Counted from the stretch's first letter, positions 7,105-18,008 are shown. The stretch is DNA of 64,000 bases from Gemmatimonadota bacterium (GCA_021299375.1 JAJTGR010000055.1:1-64000), one strand, 5' to 3'. Translations and numbers: made by a program. Notes: generated from the letters alone by a model not told the origin.

Positions 7105-8081
7105 CAGGGTTCGCCCAAGTGGGGGGGCGTGTCGGGTGGCTGACGCCGCCACCGGCGATGCTGCCAGAAGTACTGCTCCGGGTACCCCCGGATCTTGTCT
7201 TCGAGCATCTGGGTGAAGCGCAGCACGATGGCATCGATATCGGCCTCGCGATCACCCGTGCGCGCAACCACGACCGGTTCTACGTACACGGCGTAGCGGC
7301 CGCTCGGCTGGCGCACCACGGCGATGAACAGCACGGGGGCATCGAACCGCAGCGCGAACACGGCCGGCCCACGCGGCGTCTTGGCGGGGCGCCCGAAAAA
7401 AGGGACGAACGTGCTGGCCAGCCCGAGGGCATCATGATCGCTCACGAACGCCACCGCGCGATTGTCGCGCAGCGACCGCGGGGTGCGGCGCACCGCATCC
7501 CGATCGTGAATGACCTCCATGCCGATACGCTGCCGCGTCTCATTCACGTAGGCTTCGAAGATCGGATTGGCCATGCCGCGGGCCACCACGTCGAGCGGGA
7601 CGCCGCGTGCGGCAAAATACGCACCGCCGAACTCCCAGTTGCCGAGGTGCCCCGTCACCAGGATCGTGCCCTTGCCCAGAGCCTGCGCGGCTTCGACATG
7701 CTCCCACCCCACCACGCGCTCCACCCGAGCAAGGATTTCCTCTCGCGAGGTGCCGGGGAGCACGGCCGTCTCGATGGACGTGCGCCCGAGGCTTTCGTAC
7801 GACCGGCCGGCGAGGTCGCGGACGGTGTCGGGGGAAAGCGCTGGAAACGCGGCCGCGATCTGCCGTTCCACCACGCCTCGGCGGATGCCGAGCGGTTTGT
7901 ACGCCAGGCGTGCGAGCCGCCCGCCGAGCCAGCTGGCGGCGCGCCACCCCACGAGGTGCAGTGCCGCCACGGCGGCGCGGGTGCCGTAGTACTCGAGCCG
8001 GTGCGAGAAAGTCGGAACGCGCGGGGCGGTGGCATCACTCATGCGAGCGGGAATGTAACCGGTCAAGGCACGGCGCTGCAT
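7104..8081 (-). CDS. LpxL/HtrB-family lysophospholipid / lipid A acyltransferase
   Basis: A 325-aa membrane-associated acyltransferase. The H-x4-D/E active-site region appears as TGHLGNWEFGG, the family's usual HxGNWE form. The downstream blocks VVARGMANPIFEAYVNETR, VAFVSDHDA and FFGRPAKTPRGPA match LpxL/LpxM (HtrB) enzymes that add secondary acyl chains to lipid A, or related lysophospholipid acyltransferases. Its downstream neighbour is mtgA, overlapping by two bases, which supports an envelope role. The first ATG has AGGTGA four bases before it and is preferred; an internal ATG at 8042 is the alternative. Confidence 0.88.
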   Translation of the reverse strand: MQRRALTGYIPARMSDATAPRVPTFSHRLEYYGTRAAVAALHLVGWRAASWLGGRLARLAYKPLGIRRGVVERQIAAAFPALSPDTVRDLAGRSYESLGRTSIETAVLPGTSREEILARVERVVGWEHVEAAQALGKGTILVTGHLGNWEFGGAYFAARGVPLDVVARGMANPIFEAYVNETRQRIGMEVIHDRDAVRRTPRSLRDNRAVAFVSDHDALGLASTFVPFFGRPAKTPRGPAVFALRFDAPVLFIAVVRQPSGRYAVYVEPVVVARTGDREADIDAIVLRFTQMLEDKIRGYPEQYFWQHRRWRRQPPDTPPHLGEP

Positions 8082-8091
8082 ATTTCACCTG

Positions 8092-8997
8092 ATGACCACG
8101 TCGACCGCTCCGGTGTCTTCCTCAGCGTCCTCGCAGCGCCTGGCGCAGCTCGGGTTGGTGGTCAACGCGCTGCTGGCCGTCGTGAAGCTGGTGGCCGGAC
8201 TACTGGGCAATGCCTACGCGCTGGTCGCCGACGCGATCGAGAGTTCGACCGACATGATCGGGTCGCTGGTGGTGTGGAGCGGCCTGCGCATTGCCAGTCG
8301 CGATCCCGACGAGCGGTATCCGTTTGGGTACGGGCGCGCCGAGGCACTGGCCGGGGCCGTGGTCGCGGCGCTGATGCTCGGGGCGGCAATCGGCATCGCC
8401 ATCGAGGCGGCGCAGGAGATCCGTACGCCGCATCATGCACCGGCCCCATGGACGCTGGGCGTACTGGCGCTGGTGATCGTGGTCAAGGAGATCCTGGCCA
8501 AGCGAGTGCTGGCCGCCAGCGAGGCCTCGGGCAGCACGGCGGTGGCGGCCGATGCCTGGCATCATCGGGCGGACGCCATCACGTCGGCGGCGGCCTTCAT
8601 CGGTATCGCGGTGGCCATCATCGGCGGGCCGGGCTGGGAGCCGGCCGACGACTGGGCGGCGCTGGTGGCGGCGGCGGTCATTGCGGTGAACGGCGGGCTC
8701 ATTCTGCGCACCGCCGCGCACGACCTGATGGATCGCGCCCCCGGCACGGCGCTGCAGGATGCGGTGTCGTCGGCGGCGCTGGCAACCGCGGGGGTGCTGG
8801 CCATCGAAAAACTGAAGATCCGCAAGTCGGGGACGGCCTTCTACGTCGACCTGCACGTGCAGGCGGATCCCCAGCTGTCGCTGCTTGACGCGCACATTCT
8901 GTCGGGGCGCGTGAAGGGTGCCATCCGGAAGCGGGTGCCGGCCGCTGCCGGCGTCCTCATTCACATGGAACCGTACGAACCGTTGGAGGAGTCATGA
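8092..8997 (+). CDS. Cation diffusion facilitator (CDF) family transporter
   Basis: A 301-aa inner-membrane exporter of divalent metals (Zn, Co, Fe or Mn) driven by proton exchange. It has the CDF hallmark in transmembrane helix 2, LVADAIESSTDMIGS, with Asp residues four apart, and in helix 5, DAWHHRADAITSAA, providing the HxxxD half of the metal site. About six hydrophobic segments are followed by a C-terminal cytoplasmic domain (FYVDLHVQADPQLSLLDAH) that regulates transport. It heads an operon: the next gene starts inside its stop codon (ATGA). Confidence 0.92.
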   Translation: MTTSTAPVSSSASSQRLAQLGLVVNALLAVVKLVAGLLGNAYALVADAIESSTDMIGSLVVWSGLRIASRDPDERYPFGYGRAEALAGAVVAALMLGAAIGIAIEAAQEIRTPHHAPAPWTLGVLALVIVVKEILAKRVLAASEASGSTAVAADAWHHRADAITSAAAFIGIAVAIIGGPGWEPADDWAALVAAAVIAVNGGLILRTAAHDLMDRAPGTALQDAVSSAALATAGVLAIEKLKIRKSGTAFYVDLHVQADPQLSLLDAHILSGRVKGAIRKRVPAAAGVLIHMEPYEPLEES

Positions 8998-9445
8998 GCA
9001 CCATCCCCGTCTTCCGGGCGCTCGACCCTGCTGAATGTGAAGCGCTGCTCGTGTCGCAGCACGTCGGCCGGCTGGCGTTCACCTTCCGTGACCGGGTCGA
9101 CATCGAACCCATTCACTACGTGTACCGGCACGGGTGCATCATCGGGCGCACGCAGCTTGGGACCAAGGTGAACGTGCTGGCCCACCATCCCTGGGTCGCG
9201 TTCGAGGTGGATCACGTCGAGGGGCTGTTCACGTGGCGCAGCGTGGTCGTTCATGGACGCATGGAGTTCCCCGATCCCGACGGGGCCCCGACCGATCGGG
9301 AACGCTTTGCCCGCGGGGTGGAGGCGTTCCGCACCCTCGTGCCCGGGGCGTTCACCAAGCAGGACCCCACGCCCGACCGTGACCTGGTGTTCATGCTGCC
9401 GGTGGCCGACATGCGTGGACGCGGTGCCCGTCAGGATCCGGGCTG

Positions 9446-9446
<1 letters not shown>
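8994..9446 (+). CDS. Pyridoxamine 5'-phosphate oxidase-like flavin-binding protein (Nim-like)
   Basis: A 150-aa split beta-barrel protein of the PNPOx-like/NimA group. The sequence begins with an N-terminal helix (ALDPAECEALL), then HVGRLAFTF, IEPIHYVYRHGCIIGRT, VAFEVDHVEGLFTWRSVVVHGRM. Family members bind FMN, F420 or heme and reduce small substrates, including nitroimidazoles; the exact reaction cannot be told from sequence. It overlaps the CDF gene upstream and the PPK2 gene downstream (TGATG), so it is translated as part of a four-gene unit. Confidence 0.87.
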
Positions 9447-10259
<813 letters not shown>

Positions 10260-10273
<14 letters not shown>

Positions 10274-13200
10274 GGCTGGACGCTGGCCCACATGGAAAGG
10301 GGGCCACTGGGCGGCGGTCATCGGCGGGGTGCTGGCGTCGGGGTGGCTGACCGCCGCACTGCCAGCCCAGTCGTCCATCGTACCGGATCTGTCCCAGGTC
10401 GCGCCGGCCGGTCACGTGCTGCAGACGCTCTCGGAGCGTCGCTTTGACGCGGCTGCGGGGCTGCGCGCGTCCACGGCGTTTGCCATGGTCTTCGATACGG
10501 CGGGCGTCCCGTGGATTGGCGGGGACGACGGCCTGTTCGTCTATGCCGGCGGGCAGTGGCGTCGCGATGCGCTTCCGCCGGAGTTCGAGAGTCAGGAAGT
10601 GCGTTCACTGCTGTTCACTGCCGACGGCACCCAGTGGATCGGCACTCGGCGCGGCCTGCTGCGGCGAGCCGGGGGCGACTCGCTGGTGGTCTTCCGCGAC
10701 GGGGCAGGCCTCCTGGGGTCGGTGGTGTACAGCCTCAGCCTCACGACCGCCATCGACGGCACCGAGCGCGTCGTCGCTGGCACGGCGCGCGGCGTGTCGT
10801 ATTTCGACGGGACGCGCATGGTGCCGCTCGTCATGCCGAGTGGCTTCGAACCGATCGGGGCCATGGTGGCGTCGGCGGAGGGGCCCGACGGGCAGGCCGA
10901 GCTGTGGGTGGCGAATTCGCTCGGTGGTGTCGGGCGATTCCAGCGCGGCCAGTGGACCGTGTTCGGCTCGGGGCGAGGGCTGCGGACGCCCGATGCGCAG
11001 TTCCTGCTGCCGGCGCCTGGTGATTCGCTCGGTCGCCTCTACGTGGCGGGGTCGGACGGGGTGTTCGTGCTGCGCCGTACCAACGGAGTGGACACGTTCG
11101 TGCGAGTCGCTGGAGCGCCGCGCAACGCCACCCGGCTGGCCTGGGTGCCACGCGCTGACGGCACCCGCGAGCTGTGGGTTGGTGGGCTCAGGGGCCGGGT
11201 GTCGCTCCTGCGCGGCGGGCAATGGCGCGAGGTTCGCACGGCCAGTGCCGTGCGACACGGCACGGTCACGCTGCTCACGACGGTCGCCGGCCATGGTGGC
11301 GGCGTGGCCGTCTATGTCTCCTCGCGCGGCGGGTACCTGTCGCGCCTGTCGTACAGCATTGCCGGTGCCCTGCCGCTGACCACGTCCGACGATCCCGGCT
11401 ATGTCACGGCCCTGCATGCCGATCGCGGTGCATATGGGCGGGACGACCTATGGATCGCCACGCAGGAGCTCGGGCTCCGACACTTTGCTGCGAGCGGTGC
11501 CGTGTCCGTCTATCCGTTCGGTACGCGGTCGTCGAGCGGCCCCGTGTCGCAGCTGACGCGGGTCTCGCTCGCGCCGCCCACTCGCACGGATTCCCTGCGT
11601 GACGGCGAACTCGTGGTCGTTGCCAGGGGCGTGCCCTGGCGGTTCACCGGCGCAGGGTTCGCCCCTTTTGCCGACGGACTGGCGGGAGCCGACGTGCGCG
11701 AAGTACGGCGGCTGCCGTTGCCCGATGGATCCCACGCGCTGCTGGCGGCGACCGCGAGCGGACTGCGGCAGTGGGATGGCGAACGCTGGCGCCCGGCGTT
11801 CCCGACGGTCCGGGGTGACGTGACGGGGCTTGGCGCCGGAATCGAGCGCACCCGTCGGGTGTTGTACGCGGGGGGGCCGCATCAGGTGCTCGTCGTCGAT
11901 ACGGGGGCCGCACGGGTGGAACCGATCCCCGACATCGGCAGTGTCGGGGTGGGTACGGGGGTGGTGCGTCGTCTCTGCACGGTCGAGGCACCCGGTGGAG
12001 GGGTGGTGATCGCGCACGACAGTGAGCGGGGGCTCTTCTGGCGGCCGGCGGCCCCCGCGCAACGGTGGCAGCTGCTCCCGCCGCAGATCCGTCGCGACCT
12101 GCTGACCGCGGGCGTGACCGACATGGTGTGCCTGCCCAACGGACGCGTGGCCGTGAGCACCTTTTCGCGCATCCTCGTGGTCGAGGTGGGCGACGGGGCG
12201 CCTGCCTCCTGGCGTCTGGTCGCGCAGGTGTCCGACGCCGATGGTCTGCCGTCGAGTGTGACCGTGACGGTGGCCGAAAGTGGCACACCGGGGGTGCTCT
12301 GGGTCGGCACCGAACTCGGCGTCGGCGTGGTGAACGTGGCACAGGCGGTTACGTTGCCGCGCGCGCGACTGCTGCTGCGCGTGACCTCGGTTACCGGCTC
12401 ACGACTCGTGCCGGACGGAACGATGCTCACGGCGAGGGAGAACGACCTGCAGGTGGACCCGCTGCTGCTGGCGTTTCACCGGGAAGAGGACACGCGCATC
12501 CGCCTGCGGCTGCGACCCACCGGCGGCTGGGGATTGGCAGCCGGTGTGTCCGATACCACGGGCAGTGAGTGGCTGGAAGGTTCCACCCGCATGTTCCGCA
12601 ACCTGCAGCCGGGCGCGTACGTGGTGAGTGCGTGGGCCATCGACTGGGCGGGGCGCGAGTATGGGCCCGTGTACCAGGCCTTCTCCATTCGCACGCCGCT
12701 GTGGCGGACCCCGGGGGCACTGCTGGCCTACGTCGTGGGCATCGTCTTCGTGCTGACGGCGGCGTACCGGTGGCGTGTGCAACTCATTCGTGATGGCAAC
12801 GAGCAGCGGCTGGCCATTGAACGCCGCGCCCGCGACAGCGAGCGACGTTTCCGGGCGATCTTCGAGCAGGCGCTGGATGGGCACCTGCTGCTGGAGGATG
12901 GCCGGGTGCAGGCAGCCAACGCGGTGGCGGCCCGGCTGTTCGGCGCTGATACCCCCGGCGCGCTGGAGCAGCGGCGCCTCGCCGAGTTGCTGGCGGTCGA
13001 GGGCAACGTGCCGTCGTCAATCACCCCGCGGGAGGCGAGCATTGCCCGCGCCGACGAGGCGATCCCCGTGCAGTACACGGTGACCGACGTCCCGTCGGCC
13101 TCGCGGATGCTGCAGCACGTGGTGGTGCGCGACCTGACCGAGGTGCGCAAGGCGGAGGCAGAGCGCGCCTGGTTCGAGGCCCAGGTGCGGGAGGCTCAGA

Positions 13201-14468
13201 AGCTCGAGTCGCTCGGTACGCTGGCCGGGGGGGTCGCTCACGACTTCAACAACCTGCTCGGGGTCATTCGCGGCAACGCGGAGCTGGCGCGCACGGCCGT
13301 GCGCCAAGGGCGCAGCAACGACGACAACCTGAGCGCCATTCTCGATGCCAGCGACCGGGCGCGCGACATCGTGCGGCAGATCCTGACGTTCAGTCGGCGG
13401 TCGACACCCACCCGCGAATACGTGAACCTGTCACGCCTCGTGCTCGACCTGCAGCCGCTGCTGCGCCGCATGGTGCCGCGCACCGTGCACCTGGTGGTCG
13501 AGGGGGCCGACCGGCAACAGCTGGTGATGGGCGACCCGACGCAGTTGCAGCAGTTGCTGCTCAACCTCGTGTCGAACGCCGAGTATGCGATGCGCTCGCG
13601 TACCGATGGGGTGCTGACCATTGCCGTGTCGGGGCGCACGGTGCCGACGTGGCAGGCGGCCCCCACGGGCGATGTGGTGGTGCTGCAGGTGCGCGATACC
13701 GGCGACGGCATGAGCGCCGATGTGCGGGCGCGCATCTTCGAGCCGTTCTTTACCACCAAGCCCACGGGGGAGGGCACCGGCCTCGGCATGGCGGTGGTGC
13801 ATGGCATCGTGGTGTCGCATCAAGGGCGCGCCGAGGTGATGAGTGAGCCGGGGCAGGGCACCACGTTCGAGCTGCGTTTCCCTCGCGCGGTGATCGAGGG
13901 GTTGTGGGACGAGGATACCGATCCCACGGCGTTGCTCGAACCGGAGGATGCCGCGGCGGAAGTGGTGGCGGTGCGCGGGGCGCGCGAGTCCGTGGTGGCC
14001 GACGAGATGGCCCCTGCGATGCCCACCCATGCCGATGCGGGTGTGCGCACCGGTGGCGGAGGCGACGTGCGGCACCGCGGCGCGCCGGCAGCCGCGACCA
14101 TCGTGGTGGTGGATGACGAGCCGGCGGTGGCGCGGGTGGTGGAGCGGGCCCTGCAGCACCACGGGTGTGTGGTGCGGGTATTCCTCAATCCCGAGCCGGC
14201 GCTGGCGTTCATTCGCGAGCAGCCCTCGGCGGTCGATCTGCTGATCACCGACCAGACCATGCCCGGGATGACGGGGGACATGCTGGCCGAGGCCGTGCAT
14301 GCGCTGCGCGGGGACCTGCCGGTGTTGATCGTCACCGGGTTCAGTCATCGGCTCGCGCCCGAACGGGTGGCGGCGGCCCGGGCGCACCGGGTTCTGGTCA
14401 AGCCCGTGGAGCTGGAGACGCTGAAGCAGGCGGTCGATGAGGCACTGGCGTCGGCGGGTCGCCGCTAG
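10260..14468 (+). CDS. Hybrid two-component sensor kinase with beta-propeller sensor and C-terminal receiver
   Basis: About 1402 aa. A signal peptide (WAAVIGGVLASGWLTAALPAQ) precedes a periplasmic sensor made of repeating propeller blades (e.g. GVPWIGGDDGLFVY, GTQWIGTRRGLLR, LWVGTELGVGVV), then a Y_Y_Y-type Ig fold and a transmembrane helix near residue 835 (GALLAYVVGIVFVL). A PAS domain, a HisKA domain with LAGGVAHDFNNLL (H994), a HATPase with DTGDGM and GEGTGLGMAVVHGIV, and a receiver with phospho-acceptor Asp in LLITDQTMPG (D1331) and VLVKPV follow. The architecture resembles the hybrid polysaccharide sensors of Bacteroidetes, but no DNA-binding output is present. GTG starts at 10248 or 10260 both overlap ppk2. 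Confidence 0.9.
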
Positions 14469-14479
14469 GCACACGCGGC

Positions 14480-14504
14480 CCCGCCGCTCACGCTAGGCGG
14501 CGGG
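14480..14504. terminator. Hairpin between convergent genes
   Basis: CCCGCCGC pairs perfectly with GCGGCGGG across a nine-base loop. It lies between the ends of the convergent kinase and CsgG-like genes, its right arm overlapping the last codons of the latter. There is no clear T-run, so it is a possible bidirectional terminator only. Confidence 0.35.
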
Positions 14505-15275
14505 CGGCCATTTCTTCTTGATCAGCTTGTTCACGCCACCGTTGATCTTCTCCTTGGCCTTCTGCTCGGTGTTGCGGGAGGCGCGACGCTTGATCTCGTC
14601 GGCGGTGAGCTTGACGAAGGTGCTGTTGGGGTATTTGGCCACGACCGGCGCGATCTTGAGAGTGGCGGCGCCGTAGTCGCCCACGTCGGCGAGGTTCATG
14701 GCGTTGGAGAGCCGGACCATGGCCTCGAGTTCGTCGACGCGGTTGGATTGCTGCCGGGCCTCGAGCTTCGCCTCATCCTCCGGGGAGAGGGCGATATCGA
14801 GATCCTTCACGAGCTGGCGGGTGAGGCGTTTCTGAAGGTCGAAGAAGTCCTCCTGCTTGCCGGTGACCTTGGCCGACTTGACGATGGCACCGGTTTCGAC
14901 GCGCACGATGCGGGTATCGATGCGGATCTGCGGATCGACGGCGGCAAGGGAACCGATGACGATGTACTGGGCGCCGGCGAGGCGGCCTACCCTCACGGCG
15001 GTGGTGGAGTCGAAGTAGCGCGAGCGCTGGGCGTCGATCTCCTTGGTGACATCGGCGAGGCGCTGGCGCTCGAGCAGCTGGATGTCGTCGACGGCGGCGA
15101 GGTCGGTCGTCATCATGGCCGCCATGCCCTGGCCGAGGTGGTCGTAGTCGGCCTTGCCGGTGTTGTTGTCGAAGTTGAGGACCGCGACGGTCTTCCTGGC
15201 CGGGGGGTCGGCGGCGCCGACGGCGCTCGGGACGAAGCCGAGGGCGGTCAGCCACAGCAGCAGAAGGGTGGGCAT
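14493..15275 (-). CDS. CsgG/FlgO-like secreted protein
   Basis: A 260-aa protein with signal peptide MPTLLLLWLTALGFVPSAVG. Residues 28-160 match the CsgG/FlgO/LpoB alpha-beta fold: TVAVLNFDNNTG, LGQGMAAMMTTDLA, IQLLERQRLADVTKEI, GRLAGAQYIVIGSLAAVD, RIVRVETGAIVKSAKVTGK. The C-terminal part is helical with a tetratricopeptide-like stretch (LADVGDYGAATLKIAPVVAKYP). No lipobox Cys is present, so it is probably periplasmic rather than a curli-type outer-membrane lipoprotein pore. It is transcribed alone. Related proteins scaffold curli secretion, flagella or penicillin-binding-protein activation; the role here is open. Confidence 0.82.
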   Translation of the reverse strand: MPTLLLLWLTALGFVPSAVGAADPPARKTVAVLNFDNNTGKADYDHLGQGMAAMMTTDLAAVDDIQLLERQRLADVTKEIDAQRSRYFDSTTAVRVGRLAGAQYIVIGSLAAVDPQIRIDTRIVRVETGAIVKSAKVTGKQEDFFDLQKRLTRQLVKDLDIALSPEDEAKLEARQQSNRVDELEAMVRLSNAMNLADVGDYGAATLKIAPVVAKYPNSTFVKLTADEIKRRASRNTEQKAKEKINGGVNKLIKKKWPPAA

Positions 15276-15411
15276 ACCATCAAGGTGGGGGCGTGCAGGC
15301 GGTTGTCAAACGGGTTGGGGATGTGGTGCGAGGGGGCGATGCGGGGGGCTGGTACCGGGCGTGGCAGCGGGTTACGTTATTCGGTCTGTACGCGGCGCGT
15401 GTAGGCTGCGA

Positions 15412-15485
15412 CGGGACGTAGCGCAGCCCGGTAGCGCACCTGAATGGGGTTCAGGGGGTCGCGGGTTCGAATCCCGCCGTCCCGA
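15412..15485 (+). tRNA. tRNA-Pro (anticodon GGG)
   Basis: A complete 74-nt cloverleaf: acceptor CGGGACG/CGTCCCG, D-arm GCGC/GCGC, anticodon stem CCTGA/TCAGG with loop ATGGGGT (anticodon GGG at 15446-15448), and T-arm GCGGG/CCCGC with TTCGAAT loop. The 3' CCA is not encoded. The 3' 35 nucleotides are repeated 4.9 kb downstream, marking this gene as an integration site. Confidence 0.95.
15451..15485 (+). repeat. attL: Attachment-site repeat, left copy (tRNA-Pro 3' end)
   Basis: 35 bp running from the 3' side of the anticodon stem through the T-arm to the discriminator base. It matches 20390-20424 except at 15459 (T here, G in the other copy). Confidence 0.75.
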
Positions 15486-15530
15486 CTAGTCATAAAGCTC
15501 GCAGAAAAAATAAGTTAGCGACTTCCTCCG

Positions 15531-15558
15531 GCCCCGAGGCGCCATGCGTTCTCGGGGC
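15531..15558. terminator. Hairpin downstream of tRNA-Pro
   Basis: GCCCCGAG pairs with CTCGGGGC across a 12-base loop, 45 bases after the tRNA. Only G- and T-containing sequence without a clean T-run follows. It may end the tRNA transcript or lie in the insert boundary. Confidence 0.35.
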
Positions 15559-15684
15559 TGGGGTACGTTTGGGGGACGATCCTGAGCGTCCCCCAAGAAA
15601 GTGCGCGGCGTCGCTGCCCCGCCGATCTGCCGTGTCGACGGGTCACGGGCGGTTCGTAGCAGTGTGCCTGATGTTCTGTTATTG

Positions 15685-15720
15685 TATAGTTATCTGCAAC
15701 TGTGCGTCCTTATCGCACAG
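15685..15720 (+). promoter_or_regulatory. Candidate promoter and operator of the AbiEi-Fic gene
   Basis: TATAGT at 15685-15690 is a good -10 box in an AT-rich patch; the -35 is weak. Just downstream, CTGTGCG (15700-15706) and CGCACAG (15714-15720) form a perfect inverted repeat with a seven-base spacer, ending 33 bases before the ATG. AbiEi-type winged helices autorepress by binding inverted repeats in their own promoters, so this palindrome is a reasonable operator for the encoded fusion protein. Confidence 0.45.
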
Positions 15721-15753
15721 AAATCTTCCTGAGCTCCGGTCACCGGCTCGCTA

Positions 15754-17262
15754 ATGCCGAAAAATCGTCGTACGCCGCTGCCCGCATGGCCGACTGTCTT
15801 TCTGAGCTCGGCAGACATCAGTGCGCGCGTGCGCCGGGACGTGGCGGCCGGTCGGCTCCGTGAGATCGGCCTGCGCGTCTATACCACCAACATGGACGAA
15901 CCGCTCGAGGCGGTTGTGCGCCGTCACCTGTGGCGCATCGTGAGTCTCCTCGCACCAAAGGCGACGATCAGTGCCCGCACGGCGCTCGAGGCTCGTCCAG
16001 CTGAGGATGGCAGCGTGTTCTTGACGGGCCCGGCACGCTACGAGCGGAACCTGCCGGGCCTTCGCATTCGCATGAGCAAGGGGCCGGCGGCTCAAGAAGA
16101 TGACCGTCCTTTTGTGGACGGGTTGACGCTCGCGTCGGTACCGCGCGCCCTGCTCGAAGTATTGCTGCCGGGACGCAAACGGACATCATCCGTCCCTCGT
16201 GTCATGACGGACCAGGAGGTCGAGGAATGGCTGGAGAAATTCTGGCAGAGCGGAGGGGAGGCGGCCCTCAATCGCCTGCGGGACGACGCGCGCCGCTTGG
16301 CTCCCGCTCTTCTCGCTGAAGAAGCACTGAAGAAACTCGACCGACTGGTCGGCGTCATCCTTGGCTCGCGGGCGGGCACACCGACCGTTCCGACCGCCAT
16401 CGCCCGCTTGGCCGGACGGCCCTACGATCACGACCGCGAACTGCTCTTCCACACGCTCTTTGCGGCGCTGCGCGGGCACGCTGCCGAATCACAAGAGTCG
16501 GTCGATCCCAATGCGTCGCCGACCGCGTTCCGCACCGTCGCGTTCTTCGATGCCTACTTCTCCAACTTCATCGAGGGAACAGAGTTCGAGGTCGACGAGG
16601 CACGTGAGATCGTCTTCAACGGCGTCATCCCCACGGCGCGCCCTGCTGACGCGCACGACGTTCTGGGGACCTTCGCCATCGTGGGGGACGCGACATGGAT
16701 GCGTCATAGCACGCTGCAGCACGACGACTTTGCGAGTTTTCGCGAACGGCTGCGGGAGGCGCATGCGCGTATCCTTCGAGAACGCCCGGACAAGCGCCCT
16801 GGCCAATTCAAGCTGGTGGCGAATCGGGCCGGCGATACACGATTCGTCGAGCCGGATCTGGTCGAGGGGACCTTGCTACGTGGCTTCGAGATTGCCCGAG
16901 CCCTCGACACGCCGTTCCAACGGGCATCCATGCTCATGTTCATGCTGTCGGAGATCCACCCGTTCGATGACGGCAACGGGCGTGTGGCGAGGGCCTTCAT
17001 GAATGCCGAGCTCGTGGCAGAGAACCAGACACGCATGATCATCCCATCTGTCTTTCGGGATGATTATCTGACGGGCCTGCGTGTGCTTTCCAGGCAGCAT
17101 GAGCCCGCTCCCTTCCTTGCCACGCTCGCATTTGCGCAGCGGGTGGTAGCGAGAATTGACTGGTCGTCGTACAGCGCGGCGGAGTCTGCGCTACGCCGTG
17201 TGCACGCGTTCGAGCGTCCGGCGTCGGACATCAAACTTCGGTTGCCCGAGCAACGCGTCTGA
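15754..17262 (+). CDS. AbiEi-like winged-helix domain fused to Fic domain (AMP-transferase-type)
   Basis: 502 aa. Residues 15-150 read like an AbiEi antitoxin/transcriptional regulator: a winged helix (ADISARVRRDVAAGRLREIG), then ISARTALEARPAEDGSVFLTG and VDGLTLASVPRALLEVLLP. Residues 250-490 are a Fic domain with the complete active motif HPFDDGNGRVAR (from H402) and, ahead of it, SNFIEG (270-275), which fits the [S/T]xxxE[G/N] inhibitory motif of self-inhibited Fic proteins. Fic enzymes transfer AMP or other nucleotide phosphates to target proteins. The fusion joins a type IV toxin-antitoxin-style regulator with a toxin-like enzyme, next to an integration site. Defence or growth control is inferred, not shown. 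Confidence 0.85.
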   Translation: MPKNRRTPLPAWPTVFLSSADISARVRRDVAAGRLREIGLRVYTTNMDEPLEAVVRRHLWRIVSLLAPKATISARTALEARPAEDGSVFLTGPARYERNLPGLRIRMSKGPAAQEDDRPFVDGLTLASVPRALLEVLLPGRKRTSSVPRVMTDQEVEEWLEKFWQSGGEAALNRLRDDARRLAPALLAEEALKKLDRLVGVILGSRAGTPTVPTAIARLAGRPYDHDRELLFHTLFAALRGHAAESQESVDPNASPTAFRTVAFFDAYFSNFIEGTEFEVDEAREIVFNGVIPTARPADAHDVLGTFAIVGDATWMRHSTLQHDDFASFRERLREAHARILRERPDKRPGQFKLVANRAGDTRFVEPDLVEGTLLRGFEIARALDTPFQRASMLMFMLSEIHPFDDGNGRVARAFMNAELVAENQTRMIIPSVFRDDYLTGLRVLSRQHEPAPFLATLAFAQRVVARIDWSSYSAAESALRRVHAFERPASDIKLRLPEQRV

Positions 17263-17473
17263 CCGAGTGTTGTGATAGTGCTCGGCTGAACTGCCCCAGG
17301 TTGGTGGAGAGTCCTCCTCGCGATGGGGAAACGCCACGCTCGGCGACACGCGCAGGATACTCGAGTCCGCTCACGCGGCTCGCGAATGTCGTCCACCGGT
17401 AAGGTCGTCCGCTCCGGTGGCATTGATACAGTATGATGACGCGTCCTGACCTCGGCCTTGGCTCCAACGTCGA

Positions 17474-18004
17474 TTGCCTAACGTGATCGAAGGGTACGCC
17501 CCCACTGACGATGTCGCCCCGCGTCACGCGGACCGGCTTGAACGTCTCTACCGGGACTACGAGCCGCTGGTCCGACAGGTGGCCCGCCGGGGGACCGACT
17601 CCGAGGATGACGCCGACGATGTCGTGCAGGAAGTATTCCTCGCGCTGCCTGTCGCTCTCGGCAAGTACGAAGAGCACGGTCGCTTCGACGCGTGGCTTTC
17701 CCGACTGACCATGCGCGTGGCGCTGATGCGCCGTCGCGCCCACCTGCGCGCTGAACGACGTGTCGACGATACGGCGGCCCAGCAAGCGCCGCCCCACGAC
17801 GCCGCGATCCTTGCGCGCCTGGCCCTCGCGAAGGCGCTTGAGGAGCTGCCGGAGCACGCGAGGGCGGTGGTACGTCTCCGCGAGATCGAAGGCCTGTCGC
17901 ATGAGGAAATCGCCGGCCGACTCGGCATCTCGCGTAACGCCTCGGAAGTCCGCCTGCATCGGGCCATGAAGCAACTCCGTGACCTCCTTTCTGACTCTCG
18001 GTGA
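17474..18004 (+). CDS. ECF-type RNA polymerase sigma factor
   Basis: A 176-aa sigma-70-family factor. Region 2 is LERLYRDYEPLVRQVARR, then EDDADDVVQEVFLALPVAL, and FDAWLSRLTMRVALMRRRA; region 4 is ALEELPEHARAVVRLREIEGLSHEEIAGRLGISRNASEVRLHRAMKQL split over its helix-turn-helix. It directs transcription of a specific regulon when freed from its anti-sigma factor, encoded five bases downstream. The start is a TTG, with a GTG at 17483 as an alternative. The 211-base gap after the Fic gene suggests its own promoter. Confidence 0.92.
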   Translation: MPNVIEGYAPTDDVAPRHADRLERLYRDYEPLVRQVARRGTDSEDDADDVVQEVFLALPVALGKYEEHGRFDAWLSRLTMRVALMRRRAHLRAERRVDDTAAQQAPPHDAAILARLALAKALEELPEHARAVVRLREIEGLSHEEIAGRLGISRNASEVRLHRAMKQLRDLLSDSR

Positions 18005-18008
18005 CCCT

